From positions 1-12,171 of the forward strand of contig JAUWKW010000019.1 in the NCBI GenBank assembly GCA_030614035.1: a stretch of 12,171 nt of DNA, read 5' to 3'. Made by a program: the position numbers and the translations under genes. This document shows, one piece after another, positions 1 through 8,165 of the stretch. Each line of letters begins with the position of its first letter. Position 1 is the stretch's first letter. This stretch comes from Chromatiales bacterium (lineage in GTDB: Bacteria; Pseudomonadota; Gammaproteobacteria; Steroidobacterales; GCA-2729495). The notes under the pieces were generated by a model. The model saw nothing but the letters and a program-made list of their open reading frames with translations. It did no database searches and was not told where the DNA came from.

Positions 1-246
1 ACTGGTAATCTTGAAATTCACCTGGATCGTCGGATCTCGGAAAAGCGTGTCTATCCGGCGATCAATATCAATCGTTCCGGGACTCGTAAAGAGGAATTGC
101 TTACCGAGCCGGATGAACTCCAGAAGATATGGGTGCTAAGAAAAGTCCTGCATCCAATGGATGAGTTGGCAGCCGTAGAATTCCTGCTAGGAAAGATGCA
201 GGACTCAAAAACGAACGCGGATTTCTTCGAGGCAATGAAACGCTAA
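1..246 (+). CDS. rho: Transcription termination factor Rho, C-terminal end (5' part outside window)
   Basis: The frame is open from base 1 and ends in TAA, giving the last 81 residues of a protein whose start lies off the left edge. The residues match the C-terminus of Rho closely: a KRVYPAINI strand, the [11 protein letters not shown] segment, [17 protein letters not shown] and the terminal FFEAMKR. Rho is a hexameric RNA-dependent ATPase/helicase that ends transcription of untranslated RNA. This fragment is the end of its C-terminal ATPase domain; the Walker motifs and RNA-binding domain are not in the window. The gene is convergent with purD and the two stops are 27 bases apart. I see no strong intrinsic terminator between them, only a 4-bp stem at 258-271 without a T tract. 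Identification is secure despite the short length. Confidence 0.95.
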   Translation, partial: TGNLEIHLDRRISEKRVYPAININRSGTRKEELLTEPDELQKIWVLRKVLHPMDELAAVEFLLGKMQDSKTNADFFEAMKR

Positions 247-273
247 GAGGTTTCTGTCAGCCGAAAAGCTGCG

Positions 274-1560
274 CTACTCCCGCTCGCGGCCAACTGCCCT
301 GTATCCAATGTCCTTCCGATAATAGAGACCATCCCAGCGAATCTCGCCTGCCAATCCATAGGCTTCCCGTTGAGCTTCGGTAACTGTGCTGCCAAGCGCT
401 ACGGTACACAGGACCCGGCCGCCACTGGTTACGATGGTATCGCCATCCCGAGTTGTCCCTGCATGAAATACCTTTAGGTGTTCGGGCAAGTTTTCCGGGA
501 TACCCTCGATGACGGCCCCCTGGTGGTACTTACCCGGATAACCGCCGGCCGTCATCACGACTCCCAGGGCGACTCGCGGATCCCATTCAGCCTGAATGTT
601 TCCCAGCCGCTGATCCAGCGTGGCGTCGATCAGCGCAACGAGATCGGATTTCAGGCGGAACAGTAACGGCTGAGTTTCCGGGTCGCCCAGCCTGCAGTTG
701 AACTCAAGAACTTTCGCTGTTCCGTCCGGGGCGATGACCAGCCCGGCATACAGGAAGCCCGTGTAAGGATCGCCCTCCTTTAGCATTCCTTCCACGGTCG
801 GCCGCATGATGTCGGTCATGATTCGTGTGGCAACCGCCTCGGTGATAACCGGCGCCGGTGAATACGCGCCCATCCCTCCCGTGTTTGGCCCACGATCCCC
901 ATCGTCGCGTGCTTTGTGGTCTTGTGAAGTTGCCAATGGAAGCAGGTTGTGGCCATCAACCATTGCGATGAAGCTTGCCTCCTCGCCTTCCAGAAAGTCT
1001 TCGATGACAATTTTTTCTCCGGCAGCACCGAAGGCGCCTTGCTGCAACATCTGGCGAACTGCCGATTCGGCTTCATCGGGGTTTTGGGCAATGACAACAC
1101 CCTTGCCCGCCGCCAACCCGTCGGCCTTGATCACAATTGGTGTTATACGTCGCTGCAGGTAGTCCAGCGCCTTGTCTACTTCGGTAAAACTCTGGTACGC
1201 CGCTGTTGGAATACCGTGACGTTCCATGAACTCCTTGCTGTAGGTTTTGGATCCCTCGAGCCGTGCGGCGGCGGCGGTGGGCCCGAAACAGCGCAAACCG
1301 GCAGCCACAAAACGATCCACGATGCCATCTGCCAGGGGAGCCTCTGGTCCAACGACGCTTAGGTCGATCCCCATTGAGCCGGCGAATTCCAGTAGATCGT
1401 CAATATCCGTGGCAGCGATATCGACGTTCTCCACGCCGAACTCGCCGGCCGTGCCGGCATTCCCAGGAGCAACAAACACTTGATCCGCTTGGGGGGACTG
1501 GGCCAGCGACCATGCCAGCGCATGCTCTCGGCCCCCGCCTCCAATCACAAGAATCTTCAT
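274..1560 (-). CDS. purD: Phosphoribosylamine--glycine ligase (GAR synthetase)
   Basis: This enzyme makes glycinamide ribonucleotide from phosphoribosylamine, glycine and ATP in purine synthesis. The 428-residue length is about that of E. coli PurD (429). The start MKILVIGGGGREHALAW is the family N-terminal signature. The ATP-grasp part follows, with IKADGLAAGKGV (about 144-155), GPNTGGMGAYSP (about 224-235) and the metal/nucleotide region LEFNCRLGDPETQP (about 285-298). The C-terminus DIGYRAVGRE also matches the family. ATG at 1560 is chosen because it begins the conserved first strand exactly. It lies 12 bases after the purH stop, so co-translation in a purH-purD pair is likely; no clear Shine-Dalgarno is seen. 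This is the last gene of the - strand run and ends in TAG facing rho. Confidence 0.97.
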   Translation of the reverse strand: MKILVIGGGGREHALAWSLAQSPQADQVFVAPGNAGTAGEFGVENVDIAATDIDDLLEFAGSMGIDLSVVGPEAPLADGIVDRFVAAGLRCFGPTAAAARLEGSKTYSKEFMERHGIPTAAYQSFTEVDKALDYLQRRITPIVIKADGLAAGKGVVIAQNPDEAESAVRQMLQQGAFGAAGEKIVIEDFLEGEEASFIAMVDGHNLLPLATSQDHKARDDGDRGPNTGGMGAYSPAPVITEAVATRIMTDIMRPTVEGMLKEGDPYTGFLYAGLVIAPDGTAKVLEFNCRLGDPETQPLLFRLKSDLVALIDATLDQRLGNIQAEWDPRVALGVVMTAGGYPGKYHQGAVIEGIPENLPEHLKVFHAGTTRDGDTIVTSGGRVLCTVALGSTVTEAQREAYGLAGEIRWDGLYYRKDIGYRAVGRERE

Positions 1561-1572
1561 ATACTGTTGGTG

Positions 1573-3129
1573 CTAATGACGAAAATGGCGCATTCCGGTG
1601 AACAACATTGCAATGCCGTGCTCGTTAGCTGCCGCAATGACCTCCTCGTCGTTAACCGAGCCGCCAGGTTGGATAATGACCCCTACTCCGTGCGTGGCTC
1701 CAGTATCTATTCCGTCGCGGAAAGGAAAGAATGCGTCGGACGCCATCGCCGCGCCCCGCAGCTCGAGTCCGCCTTCCGCGGCTTTCAACGCAGCAATTTG
1801 GGCGCTCATAACGCGGCTTGTCTGCCCCGCTCCAATACCTAAAGTTGCACCGTCTTTGCAATAGACAATCGCGTTGGACTTGACGAACTTGGCAACATTC
1901 CACGCGAGCAGAGCATCGATTACTTCCTGGTCAGTTGGCGCCCGTTCGCTAACGACAGTGAGTTCGGAACGACTTACTGAAGCAAGGTCTCGGTCCTGCA
2001 GCAACATACCGCCGGTAATCTGGCGCAATTCCAGGTCCCAACTGGGGGTCCGTGGAAGGTTCCCGCTCTCCAGAACCCGAATTTTCGGTTTTTTCCGAAG
2101 TGCCTCCACGGCTGATTCATCAAAGCTGGGCGCGATGATCGCCTCGATAAACCGTTGATCAATCATCGACGCGGCGGTCGGTCCGTCGACAGCGCTGTTG
2201 AGTGCAATAATGCCGCCGAACGCCGACTTCGGATCAGTGGCATACGCTTTGCCGTAGGCTTCCAGCGCCGTTGCTGCGATGGCAACCCCACAGGGATTCG
2301 CATGCTTGACGATGACACAGGCCGTTGGATCAAGCGTTAGCGCGCACTCCATTGCCGCATCCGCGTCGGCAATGTTGTTAAACGACAATGGTTTTCCCTG
2401 TAGCTGTCGAGCCCCGATAACAGCTCCTGTGCCACCTGTCAGCGCGGTATAGACGCCTGCCTGCTGATGCGGGTTCTCTCCGTAGCGCAAATCCGAATGT
2501 TGGCGCAGACCTACGGGATATTCTTTTGGCAGCGTCTTATCGTCGTCGCTGGAACGCAGATATGCCCAGATTGCCGCGTCATAACAGGCAGTGTGCGCAA
2601 ACGCTTTCTTGGCAAGATTAAGACGGGTAGCCGGCGTCAGGCGACCGTCCCCACGTTTCAGTTCACTGATAACCGCTTCGTAATCCTGTGGGTCCACCAC
2701 AGCGGCGACGCGCTCATGGTTTTTAGCCGCGGCGCGAATCATTGCCGGCCCCCCAATGTCGATATTTTCTATCGCGTCGGCAAACGTGCATTCCGACTGC
2801 GCGACCGTCGATTCAAACGGATAAAGATTTACAACCAGCATGTCAATCGGGTCGATTGAGTGTTCTTCCATGGTGTCATTGTCTACTTCGAGTCGGCCCA
2901 GTAGCCCACCATGAATTGCAGGATGGAGCGTTTTAACGCGGCCATCCAGGATTTCCGGGAAGCCGGTGACCTCTGAAACTTCTTGGACCGCAATGTTGGC
3001 CGATCGCAAATGCGAAGCGGTGCCACCCGTCGAAATAATATCGGCGCCTATATGGATCAATGCCTGGGCAAAATCAACAATGCCCGTCTTATCAGAGACG
3101 CTAATCAGAGTTCGAAAACGGTGACTCAT
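1573..3129 (-). CDS. purH: Bifunctional AICAR transformylase / IMP cyclohydrolase
   Basis: PurH catalyses the last two steps to IMP: formyl transfer from 10-formyl-THF to AICAR, then ring closure. The 518 residues fit the family (E. coli 529). The N-terminal IMP cyclohydrolase (MGS-like) domain shows [13 protein letters not shown] (9-21), STGGT (33-37) and [16 protein letters not shown] (62-77). The transformylase domain shows LRYGENPHQ (214-222), [11 protein letters not shown] (249-259) and the catalytic Lys-His pair in [12 protein letters not shown] (K275-H276). The C-terminal [12 protein letters not shown] and [12 protein letters not shown] motifs are intact. The ATG at 3129 sits 61 bases after the fis stop. 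That spacer contains a TTGACA-like hexamer but no matching -10, so read-through from fis is more likely than a private promoter. No PurR-type operator was recognised by eye. Confidence 0.97.
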   Translation of the reverse strand: MSHRFRTLISVSDKTGIVDFAQALIHIGADIISTGGTASHLRSANIAVQEVSEVTGFPEILDGRVKTLHPAIHGGLLGRLEVDNDTMEEHSIDPIDMLVVNLYPFESTVAQSECTFADAIENIDIGGPAMIRAAAKNHERVAAVVDPQDYEAVISELKRGDGRLTPATRLNLAKKAFAHTACYDAAIWAYLRSSDDDKTLPKEYPVGLRQHSDLRYGENPHQQAGVYTALTGGTGAVIGARQLQGKPLSFNNIADADAAMECALTLDPTACVIVKHANPCGVAIAATALEAYGKAYATDPKSAFGGIIALNSAVDGPTAASMIDQRFIEAIIAPSFDESAVEALRKKPKIRVLESGNLPRTPSWDLELRQITGGMLLQDRDLASVSRSELTVVSERAPTDQEVIDALLAWNVAKFVKSNAIVYCKDGATLGIGAGQTSRVMSAQIAALKAAEGGLELRGAAMASDAFFPFRDGIDTGATHGVGVIIQPGGSVNDEEVIAAANEHGIAMLFTGMRHFRH

Positions 3130-3190
3130 GGCCTGGTCAGCCTGCCGGGCATGTCAACATGGTAGCGAGTTCGAATGCGGCGCGAATGCT

Positions 3191-3508
3191 TTAGCCCAGC
3201 AGGCGGTACATCTTCAGCTTTTTGTGCAGGGTCGCCCGGTTAATTCCGAGAATATTCGCTGCAAGCGTTTGATTTCCCTGAGTGTAATCCATCACCGTTG
3301 CAAACAAGGGGGGCTCGACTTCACCCAACACCAAGCCGTAAAGTTCGGCGGGTTTGTGGCCATTCAAGTCCTTCAGATATGACCTTAAGGCTTCTTCAGT
3401 TAGGCTTCTAAGTGGTCGGTTCCTGACCTGTACCGGGTGATCCTTCTTGTTCGTTCCAGATCCAACGGATTTTCTTGTCGAAGCTTTTTTGGTTCTCGTC
3501 TTTGGCAC
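3191..3508 (-). CDS. fis: Fis-family nucleoid-associated DNA-binding protein
   Basis: Fis is a small homodimeric protein that bends DNA and acts as a global regulator. From about residue 30 the 105 residues match Fis: PLRSLTEEALRSYL, then LNGHKPAELYGLVLGEVEPPL (dimer helices), then the helix-turn-helix GNQTLAANILGINRATL and KKLKMYRLLG. The start is forced. GTG at 3508 is the first start codon after an in-frame TGA at 3524-3526, and no ATG, GTG or TTG follows in frame until inside the core. A good ribosome site (GAGGGAG, 3519-3525) lies 10 bases upstream. Unusual points are that the first 109 bases lie inside the end of dusB in another frame, and that the first 25 or so residues are lysine/arginine/serine/threonine-rich, unlike the N-terminus of E. 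coli Fis (98 aa). Confidence 0.93.
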   Translation of the reverse strand: MPKTRTKKASTRKSVGSGTNKKDHPVQVRNRPLRSLTEEALRSYLKDLNGHKPAELYGLVLGEVEPPLFATVMDYTQGNQTLAANILGINRATLHKKLKMYRLLG

Positions 3509-4539
3509 TGGTCGGGCACTCCCTCACGTGAACGCTTTTGCACAGCCACCCGTCCTTGTTCGTCGTAGCGATCGAAAAATTCCTTGGTTAGACGCTTCTG
3601 TTCACTGACCGTTTCGACGCGCACAAAAATATCGCGAAACCGGCCCGCCTTTTCTAAATACCGGCAGTACCATGACAGATGCTTTCTCGCTACTCGGACG
3701 CCCCGGTCTTTTCCGTAAAGTTGGTACAGGGCGTCGAGGTGTTCGAGAATGATATCACGTCGGATTGCAATTGAGAGTGGTTTCGGCAAAACTTTTGTTT
3801 GCAGGAAGCTAGAGATCTGCTGAAAAATCCAGGGTTGTCCCAGTGCGGCGCGACCGATCATGACGCCATCGGCTTTGGTTTGATTCAGAATTCTAGCTGC
3901 ATCGGATGGTCCGCCAATGTCGCCATTGGCAAAAACCGGAATCGAAACAACGGATTTGATTGCCCGGATCGTCTCAAACTCTGCATTACCGCGAAACATG
4001 CATGCTCGCGTTCGCCCGTGAACGGCGATGGATTTAATTCCAGTCGATTCAGCGAGTTTCGCAATTCCCACGCCGTTGCGATGGTCCGGGTCCCAGCCGG
4101 TCCGCATCTTGAGCGTTACCGGTACTGAAACGGCATTGGCAACAGCCTCCAATATGTCTCTTACGAGGTTCTCGTCTTTCAATAGCGCTGATCCGGCCAG
4201 TTTTCGGCACACCTTTTTCGCCGGACAACCCATATTGATGTCGATAACGTCGGCGCCGAGCTGAACCGCGGCTTGGGCTGCGGATCGCATTTTATCGGCG
4301 TCGGCGCCCGCGATCTGGACGATCTTCAGTCCGTTTTCCGAAGTCAGCATTAATCGCTGACGGCTCTTCTCAGTCTGCCACAATGTCACGTCTGAAGTGG
4401 TCATTTCAGTTACAGCGAGCGCCGCCCCAAAGCGTCGGCAAATTGAGCGGAAGGGTTGGTCTGTTAGTCCAGCCATCGGTGCCAGAACGGCTTGACCATT
4501 TACCGGGTGCGGTCCGATTTGCAGTTTCGCTGTAGTCAT
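3400..4539 (-). CDS. dusB: tRNA-dihydrouridine synthase B
   Basis: DusB is an FMN-dependent enzyme that reduces specific uridines of tRNA to dihydrouridine. The TIM-barrel core is complete: LAPMAGLTDQPFR (19-31), VQIAGAD (74-80), INMGCPAKKV with the catalytic Cys at 105, VTLKMRTGWD (141-150, FMN lysine), VHGRTRACMF (173-182), FANGDI (203-208) and MIGRAALGQPW (227-237). The C-terminal helical domain (ARKHLSWY and following) is present. The ATG at 4539 is preferred over an in-frame ATG 51 bases upstream, because it forms an ATGA overlap with the preceding stop and starts just before the first barrel strand. The chosen protein has 379 residues against 321 in E. coli. The extra length is a basic, non-conserved tail after about residue 326, and residues 344-379 overlap fis out of frame. 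dusB-fis linkage is standard in this class. Confidence 0.95.
   Translation of the reverse strand: MTTAKLQIGPHPVNGQAVLAPMAGLTDQPFRSICRRFGAALAVTEMTTSDVTLWQTEKSRQRLMLTSENGLKIVQIAGADADKMRSAAQAAVQLGADVIDINMGCPAKKVCRKLAGSALLKDENLVRDILEAVANAVSVPVTLKMRTGWDPDHRNGVGIAKLAESTGIKSIAVHGRTRACMFRGNAEFETIRAIKSVVSIPVFANGDIGGPSDAARILNQTKADGVMIGRAALGQPWIFQQISSFLQTKVLPKPLSIAIRRDIILEHLDALYQLYGKDRGVRVARKHLSWYCRYLEKAGRFRDIFVRVETVSEQKRLTKEFFDRYDEQGRVAVQKRSREGVPDQCQRREPKKLRQENPLDLERTRRITRYRSGTDHLEA
3519..3525 (-). promoter_or_regulatory. Ribosome binding site of fis, inside dusB
   Basis: Read on the - strand this is GAGGGAG followed by a 10-base spacer and GTG. It is one of the clearest Shine-Dalgarno matches among the genes of the window. 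An in-frame TGA overlaps it (3524-3526). Together they fix the fis start within the dusB coding sequence and suggest translational re-initiation or independent entry by ribosomes while dusB is still being read. Confidence 0.7.
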
Positions 4540-5831
4540 CGTTCCGCTTTCCGGTCGCACTTCAAACCCGCATAGCGGGTCATGACGCAAAGATCGATCT
4601 CGTAACCTTGAGCTGCGTCGCCGGGGTCTTCAACAGTGACGCCGATTGGCAGCAGATTTCCCGGCTGAAGCATCGCACCGGCCGATGTTTGGTCACTCCG
4701 ATACTCGGATGCACTGAAAACGCCGCGTGCAACCAGGTTGGCCCACCGGTCGCGCAGCACGATGCGCAAAAGGGGTTCGCCGACTGCTTCTGTACCGTTG
4801 ATCACCATCTGCGCCCGGATATCGAGAACCCCAGCGCTGGAGTCTCCGGATACGGCTTCCGAGCCACGGATTTCGTAGGCGCGCAGATCCCACTCCGGAT
4901 ATAACGGCAAGCGAATCAAAGAGTAGAGGGTCCGGATAGCTTCCCCGTACCGGGCGTGGGTGGCCAGAGCGTCCCGGTTATCGTGCACCAGCTGCACGAT
5001 CAGGGTAATCAATAATATGACGCCGCTGATCGCCCACCATCGATTGTTAACTGTCGCTCCGTTACGGAGCGTATCCCTGGTGTCTGATGTCGGGGACAGA
5101 TCCTGCCAGCCGGGTATTCCTGGATCAGCGGTCTCCCCGTCTGTAACGGTATCGGTTTGCGGTAACGAATCCTGGCTGTATTCGGCGAAGTCCTCAGGTT
5201 CCGTGGCATCGTCCCGGCCGGCCCCGGTGTGATCAGCCGCTTCCGCCCCTTTCTCGAAATCGTATTGCGACTGGCTCGTGGTAGAGGATTCCCCTTCAAC
5301 GATAAACACGGGCCTGTCGTCATCGGCCTCATCGAAAATTTGTCTGAGCCATTCGTCTTCACGCGTGGCACCGGTATCGTCATCCGTCTCGTCCTCGGTT
5401 TCGCTTTCGGTGCTGATCTGTGTGTCTGGTTCGGATTCAGAGAACTCCGCACCGGACTGGAGTTTTGGCAGGAACGGCACCGTCTCTTCTGCCGCCGCCG
5501 GGCCAGGCCCATCTGAATCTTCTGGTTCCTCTGGTTTGTTTGTTTCGCCAAAGTACCCGGACAGTTGACCGCTCAGCCGATCGTAGTCGACAGATTCGAT
5601 TGTCGAGGCGTCCCCGGATTCACCATCAGCCGCACTGTCTTCGGTGGACTCGGGGGCGCTCCGCTCGCCTTGACCCTGGCCCACCACGTTATCGGGCTGA
5701 TCTTCGCTGAGTGTCGTCAGCGCGTCGAAGACAGCCTCGCAGTTTCCGCAACGCACGGCGCCCTGCGCCAGCCGCAGTTGCTCGGCTGTCACGCGAAAGG
5801 ACGTGCTGCATTCAGGGCATCGGGTCAGCAT
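4536..5831 (-). CDS. Zinc-ribbon (MJ0042-type) / DUF3426 membrane protein, function unknown
   Basis: The 431-residue protein has three parts. Residues 1-35 form a zinc-finger-like domain with CPEC (5-8) and CGNC (28-31), typical of the MJ0042 family. Residues about 40-260 are low-complexity and strongly acidic, rich in D, E, S, T and G, and probably disordered. One hydrophobic segment at about 265-283 (WWAISGVILLITLIVQLVH) is a likely membrane anchor. Residues about 305-431 match the DUF3426 pattern in position and feel (PLYPEWDLRAYEIRG, then beta-rich sequence). This predicts a cytoplasmic zinc ribbon and a periplasmic C-terminal domain. The start MLTRCPEC is canonical for the family; a TTG 42 bases upstream is less likely. 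It lies 8 bases after prmA and overlaps dusB by ATGA. Homologues occur between prmA and dusB in related bacteria, but no function is established to my knowledge. Confidence 0.88.
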   Translation of the reverse strand: MLTRCPECSTSFRVTAEQLRLAQGAVRCGNCEAVFDALTTLSEDQPDNVVGQGQGERSAPESTEDSAADGESGDASTIESVDYDRLSGQLSGYFGETNKPEEPEDSDGPGPAAAEETVPFLPKLQSGAEFSESEPDTQISTESETEDETDDDTGATREDEWLRQIFDEADDDRPVFIVEGESSTTSQSQYDFEKGAEAADHTGAGRDDATEPEDFAEYSQDSLPQTDTVTDGETADPGIPGWQDLSPTSDTRDTLRNGATVNNRWWAISGVILLITLIVQLVHDNRDALATHARYGEAIRTLYSLIRLPLYPEWDLRAYEIRGSEAVSGDSSAGVLDIRAQMVINGTEAVGEPLLRIVLRDRWANLVARGVFSASEYRSDQTSAGAMLQPGNLLPIGVTVEDPGDAAQGYEIDLCVMTRYAGLKCDRKAER

Positions 5832-5839
5832 CGGATGAA

Positions 5840-6724
5840 TTAGTGGGCGCGCGCGCCGGTAAGCAAAACCCAACCATTCTGCTCATTTTTCACAGACAGT
5901 TCGAGCCAGTTAGCGTATGCAAGCCTGACCCCTTCGGACTGATGATCGAGGATACCGCTCAGTATTACGTTGGCACCTGGCGCCGTGATCTTACTCAGCG
6001 TTGGAGCAAGATCAATTAGCGTTGCGCTCAATATATTGGCCAAAAGCACATCATACTGCGCATTCGTCGGCAGATCCGAGAGTGCTAACACTCGTAGCTG
6101 GTGGTCACAGGCATTTCGGCTAGCGTTAGCGCGGGTCGCCTGCAGGGCTTGATCATCCCGATCGACGGCGACCGCACTGCGTGCGCCCAGAGCCAATGCG
6201 GAAATTGCCAGCACGCCGGAACCGCATCCGAAATCCAGCACAGTTTTCCCTTCCAGCGGCGTGCCGGCAAGCCACTCAAGACACATCGCGGTGCTCTCGT
6301 GCGCACCGGTACCAAAAGCCAGGCCCGGCTCGAGAACGACCTCGGCCCAACCGGTCTCTTGCTTCTTCCGTGTTGACGGGCAGACCCGCAGGCGCTTTCC
6401 AAAGCGCATGGGATGTGCGTGCCGTTTCCACTCCTGCTGCCAGTCGTAATCTGGGATGACCGAGAATTCCAATGAGTTGAAATCGGCTCCAGTCAGTCGC
6501 GTTTGAATTTCATCGGCCACCGCGTCGCTGCGAAGGGATGTTGGCAGAAGCGCCGACACGCGTGTCCTTGCCCAAAGCGGCGTAGATCCGGGCGTCGGCT
6601 CGAGTACGGGATCCGATCCGGCATTACTGAAAGATATCGCGACAGCGCCAATCGACTCCAGTACGTCCTGCAGGGTTTCGGGCTCGATTCGACCCAGGTT
6701 CATTGCAAGTTGTAGCCACGGCAT
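5840..6724 (-). CDS. prmA: Ribosomal protein L11 methyltransferase
   Basis: PrmA uses S-adenosylmethionine to trimethylate amino groups of ribosomal protein L11. The 294 residues equal the usual length. The N-terminal substrate-recognition domain starts MPWLQLAMN, close to E. coli MPWIQLKLN. Next come DWQQEWKRHAHPMRFGKRL (about 94-112) and EPGLAFGTGAHESTAMCLEWL (132-152). The SAM-binding motif I is VLDFGCGSGVLAISAL (162-177). The later motif LLANILSATLIDLAP (227-241) and SGILDHQSEGV complete the Rossmann-fold methyltransferase. The ATG at 6724 is 35 bases after the accC stop. prmA next to dusB-fis is also found in E. coli. Nothing odd is seen. Confidence 0.96.
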   Translation of the reverse strand: MPWLQLAMNLGRIEPETLQDVLESIGAVAISFSNAGSDPVLEPTPGSTPLWARTRVSALLPTSLRSDAVADEIQTRLTGADFNSLEFSVIPDYDWQQEWKRHAHPMRFGKRLRVCPSTRKKQETGWAEVVLEPGLAFGTGAHESTAMCLEWLAGTPLEGKTVLDFGCGSGVLAISALALGARSAVAVDRDDQALQATRANASRNACDHQLRVLALSDLPTNAQYDVLLANILSATLIDLAPTLSKITAPGANVILSGILDHQSEGVRLAYANWLELSVKNEQNGWVLLTGARAH

Positions 6725-6759
6725 GTGCGCTGCCCGTCAACGACGGTATCGTCGCGTAC

Positions 6760-8100
6760 TCACAAGCCCAGTCGCTTCTCGAGATAGTGAATATCAGTTC
6801 CACCCGCCTTGAAAGCCGCATGCTGAAAGATTTCCTGGTGTAAAACAATATTGGTCTTAATGCCGTCAATGACCATCTCGTTCAACGCGGTCCGCATTCT
6901 CGCAATTGCTGATTTGCGGTTATCACCACAGGCAATGACCTTGGCGATCATAGAGTCATAGAATGGCGGCACGGTATAACCACTATATAAATGGCTATCA
7001 ACACGGATTCCCGGTCCGCCGGGCGGGTGCCATAACTCGATTTGCCCGGGAGATGGGGTGAAATCCTTCGGGTCTTCGGCGTTGATTCGGCACTCAATGG
7101 CGTGACCCCGCAGTGATATGTCTTCCTGCGAAAAGCTAAGCTTTTCACCCGCAGCGATTCGCAATTGTTCTATAACAAGATCGACGCCGGTAATCATTTC
7201 AGTAACGGTGTGCTCTACTTGCAGGCGGGTATTTACTTCTATGAAATAGAATTGACCGTCCTGGTATAGAAACTCAAAAGTTCCTGCGCTCGCGTAACCG
7301 ACTTCTCGACACGCTTCAGCGCAACGCTCGCCCATTTCTACGCGTTGTTCGGTGGTAATTCCGGGTGCCGGTGCTTCCTCGATGATTTTCTGATGTCGAC
7401 GCTGCATCGAGCAATCGCGGTCATAAAGATGAACCGCGTTACCGAACGTATCCGCAAGAACCTGGAATTCGATGTGCCGCGGCCGCTCGAGAAATTTCTC
7501 CATATAAACCATGTCGTTGGCAAAGGCGGCTTGTGCTTCTGATCGAGTGACTGTAATCGCATTAAACAGTGACGCTTCGGTGTGCACCACGCGCATACCC
7601 CGACCACCGCCTCCCCCGGCGGCCTTGATGATGACCGGATAACCGATATCGCGAGCGATTCGGATATTTTCGTCGGGATCCTCTTCTAAAGGGCCATCAG
7701 AACCGGGCACGGTTGGGACGCCCGCTTCCTTCATCACTTTAATTGCGGAAACCTTGTCCCCGAGTAAACGGATAACTTCAGGTGGAGGTCCAATGAAGGT
7801 GAATCCACTGGAGGCAACTCGCTCGGCGAAATCCGCGTTCTCGGACAAAAATCCATAACCCGGATGAATTGCTACAGCGTCGGTTACCTCAGCGGCGCTG
7901 ATTATCGCCGGCATATTAAGGTAGCTGTCCGCTGACGGCGCTGGTCCAATGCAAACTGTTTCGTCGGCCAACAGCACATGCTTCTGATTGGCGTCCGCCG
8001 TTGAATGGACCGCAACGGTTTTTATTCCCAGCTCCCGGCATGCCCGCTCGATACGAAGGGCGATTTCCGCGCGGTTGGCAATGACAACTTTATCCAACAT
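6760..8100 (-). CDS. accC: Acetyl-CoA carboxylase, biotin carboxylase subunit
   Basis: AccC carboxylates the biotin on AccB with ATP and bicarbonate, the first half of malonyl-CoA formation. The 446 residues align without gaps to E. coli AccC (449) over most of the length. The catalytic and ligand residues are in register: K116, K159 before the glycine-rich loop GGGGGRGM, H209/E211 in PRHIEFQ, K238, E276, E288, R292 and E296 in [11 protein letters not shown], and R338. The C-terminal barrel ends [14 protein letters not shown]. Two details differ from E. coli: alanine instead of glycine at 11 in the near-invariant ANRGEIA motif, and glutamate at 18 where E. coli has leucine. The ATG at 8100 follows accB by 65 bases. 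AccC would act with AccB and with AccA/AccD encoded elsewhere. Confidence 0.97.
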   Translation of the reverse strand: MLDKVVIANRAEIALRIERACRELGIKTVAVHSTADANQKHVLLADETVCIGPAPSADSYLNMPAIISAAEVTDAVAIHPGYGFLSENADFAERVASSGFTFIGPPPEVIRLLGDKVSAIKVMKEAGVPTVPGSDGPLEEDPDENIRIARDIGYPVIIKAAGGGGGRGMRVVHTEASLFNAITVTRSEAQAAFANDMVYMEKFLERPRHIEFQVLADTFGNAVHLYDRDCSMQRRHQKIIEEAPAPGITTEQRVEMGERCAEACREVGYASAGTFEFLYQDGQFYFIEVNTRLQVEHTVTEMITGVDLVIEQLRIAAGEKLSFSQEDISLRGHAIECRINAEDPKDFTPSPGQIELWHPPGGPGIRVDSHLYSGYTVPPFYDSMIAKVIACGDNRKSAIARMRTALNEMVIDGIKTNIVLHQEIFQHAAFKAGGTDIHYLEKRLGL

Positions 8101-8165
8101 TATCGAGTTACCGCGTCATTCGGCGAAGAACACCGTGTTGATGCCCGGGGCCCAAAGCCAGCCGG

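Noticed and set aside
247..273. A bidirectional terminator between the convergent rho and purD stops
   Set aside because: Only a 4-bp CAGC/GCTG stem (258-271) is present, with no T tract on either strand.
3130..3190. A TTGACA hexamer in the fis-purH spacer as a purH promoter
   Set aside because: The matching -10 position falls on the purH start codon and has no similarity to TATAAT.
4540..4590. A longer dusB start at ATG 4590
   Set aside because: The added 17 residues lie inside the preceding gene's conserved end. The ATG at 4539 gives an ATGA junction with a GCGGAA-like ribosome site and a start next to the first barrel strand.
5009..5551. A 180-codon open frame on the - strand in another frame of the DUF3426 gene
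   Set aside because: It lies entirely in the acidic linker region and reads as Arg/Pro/Thr-rich sequence, as expected from a shifted acidic repeat-like region. The zinc-ribbon frame is continuous, so no frameshift is needed.
5832..5873. A longer start for the DUF3426 gene at TTG 5873 inside prmA
   Set aside because: The family begins at MLTRCPEC, the TTG has no good ribosome site, and the added residues are not conserved in type.
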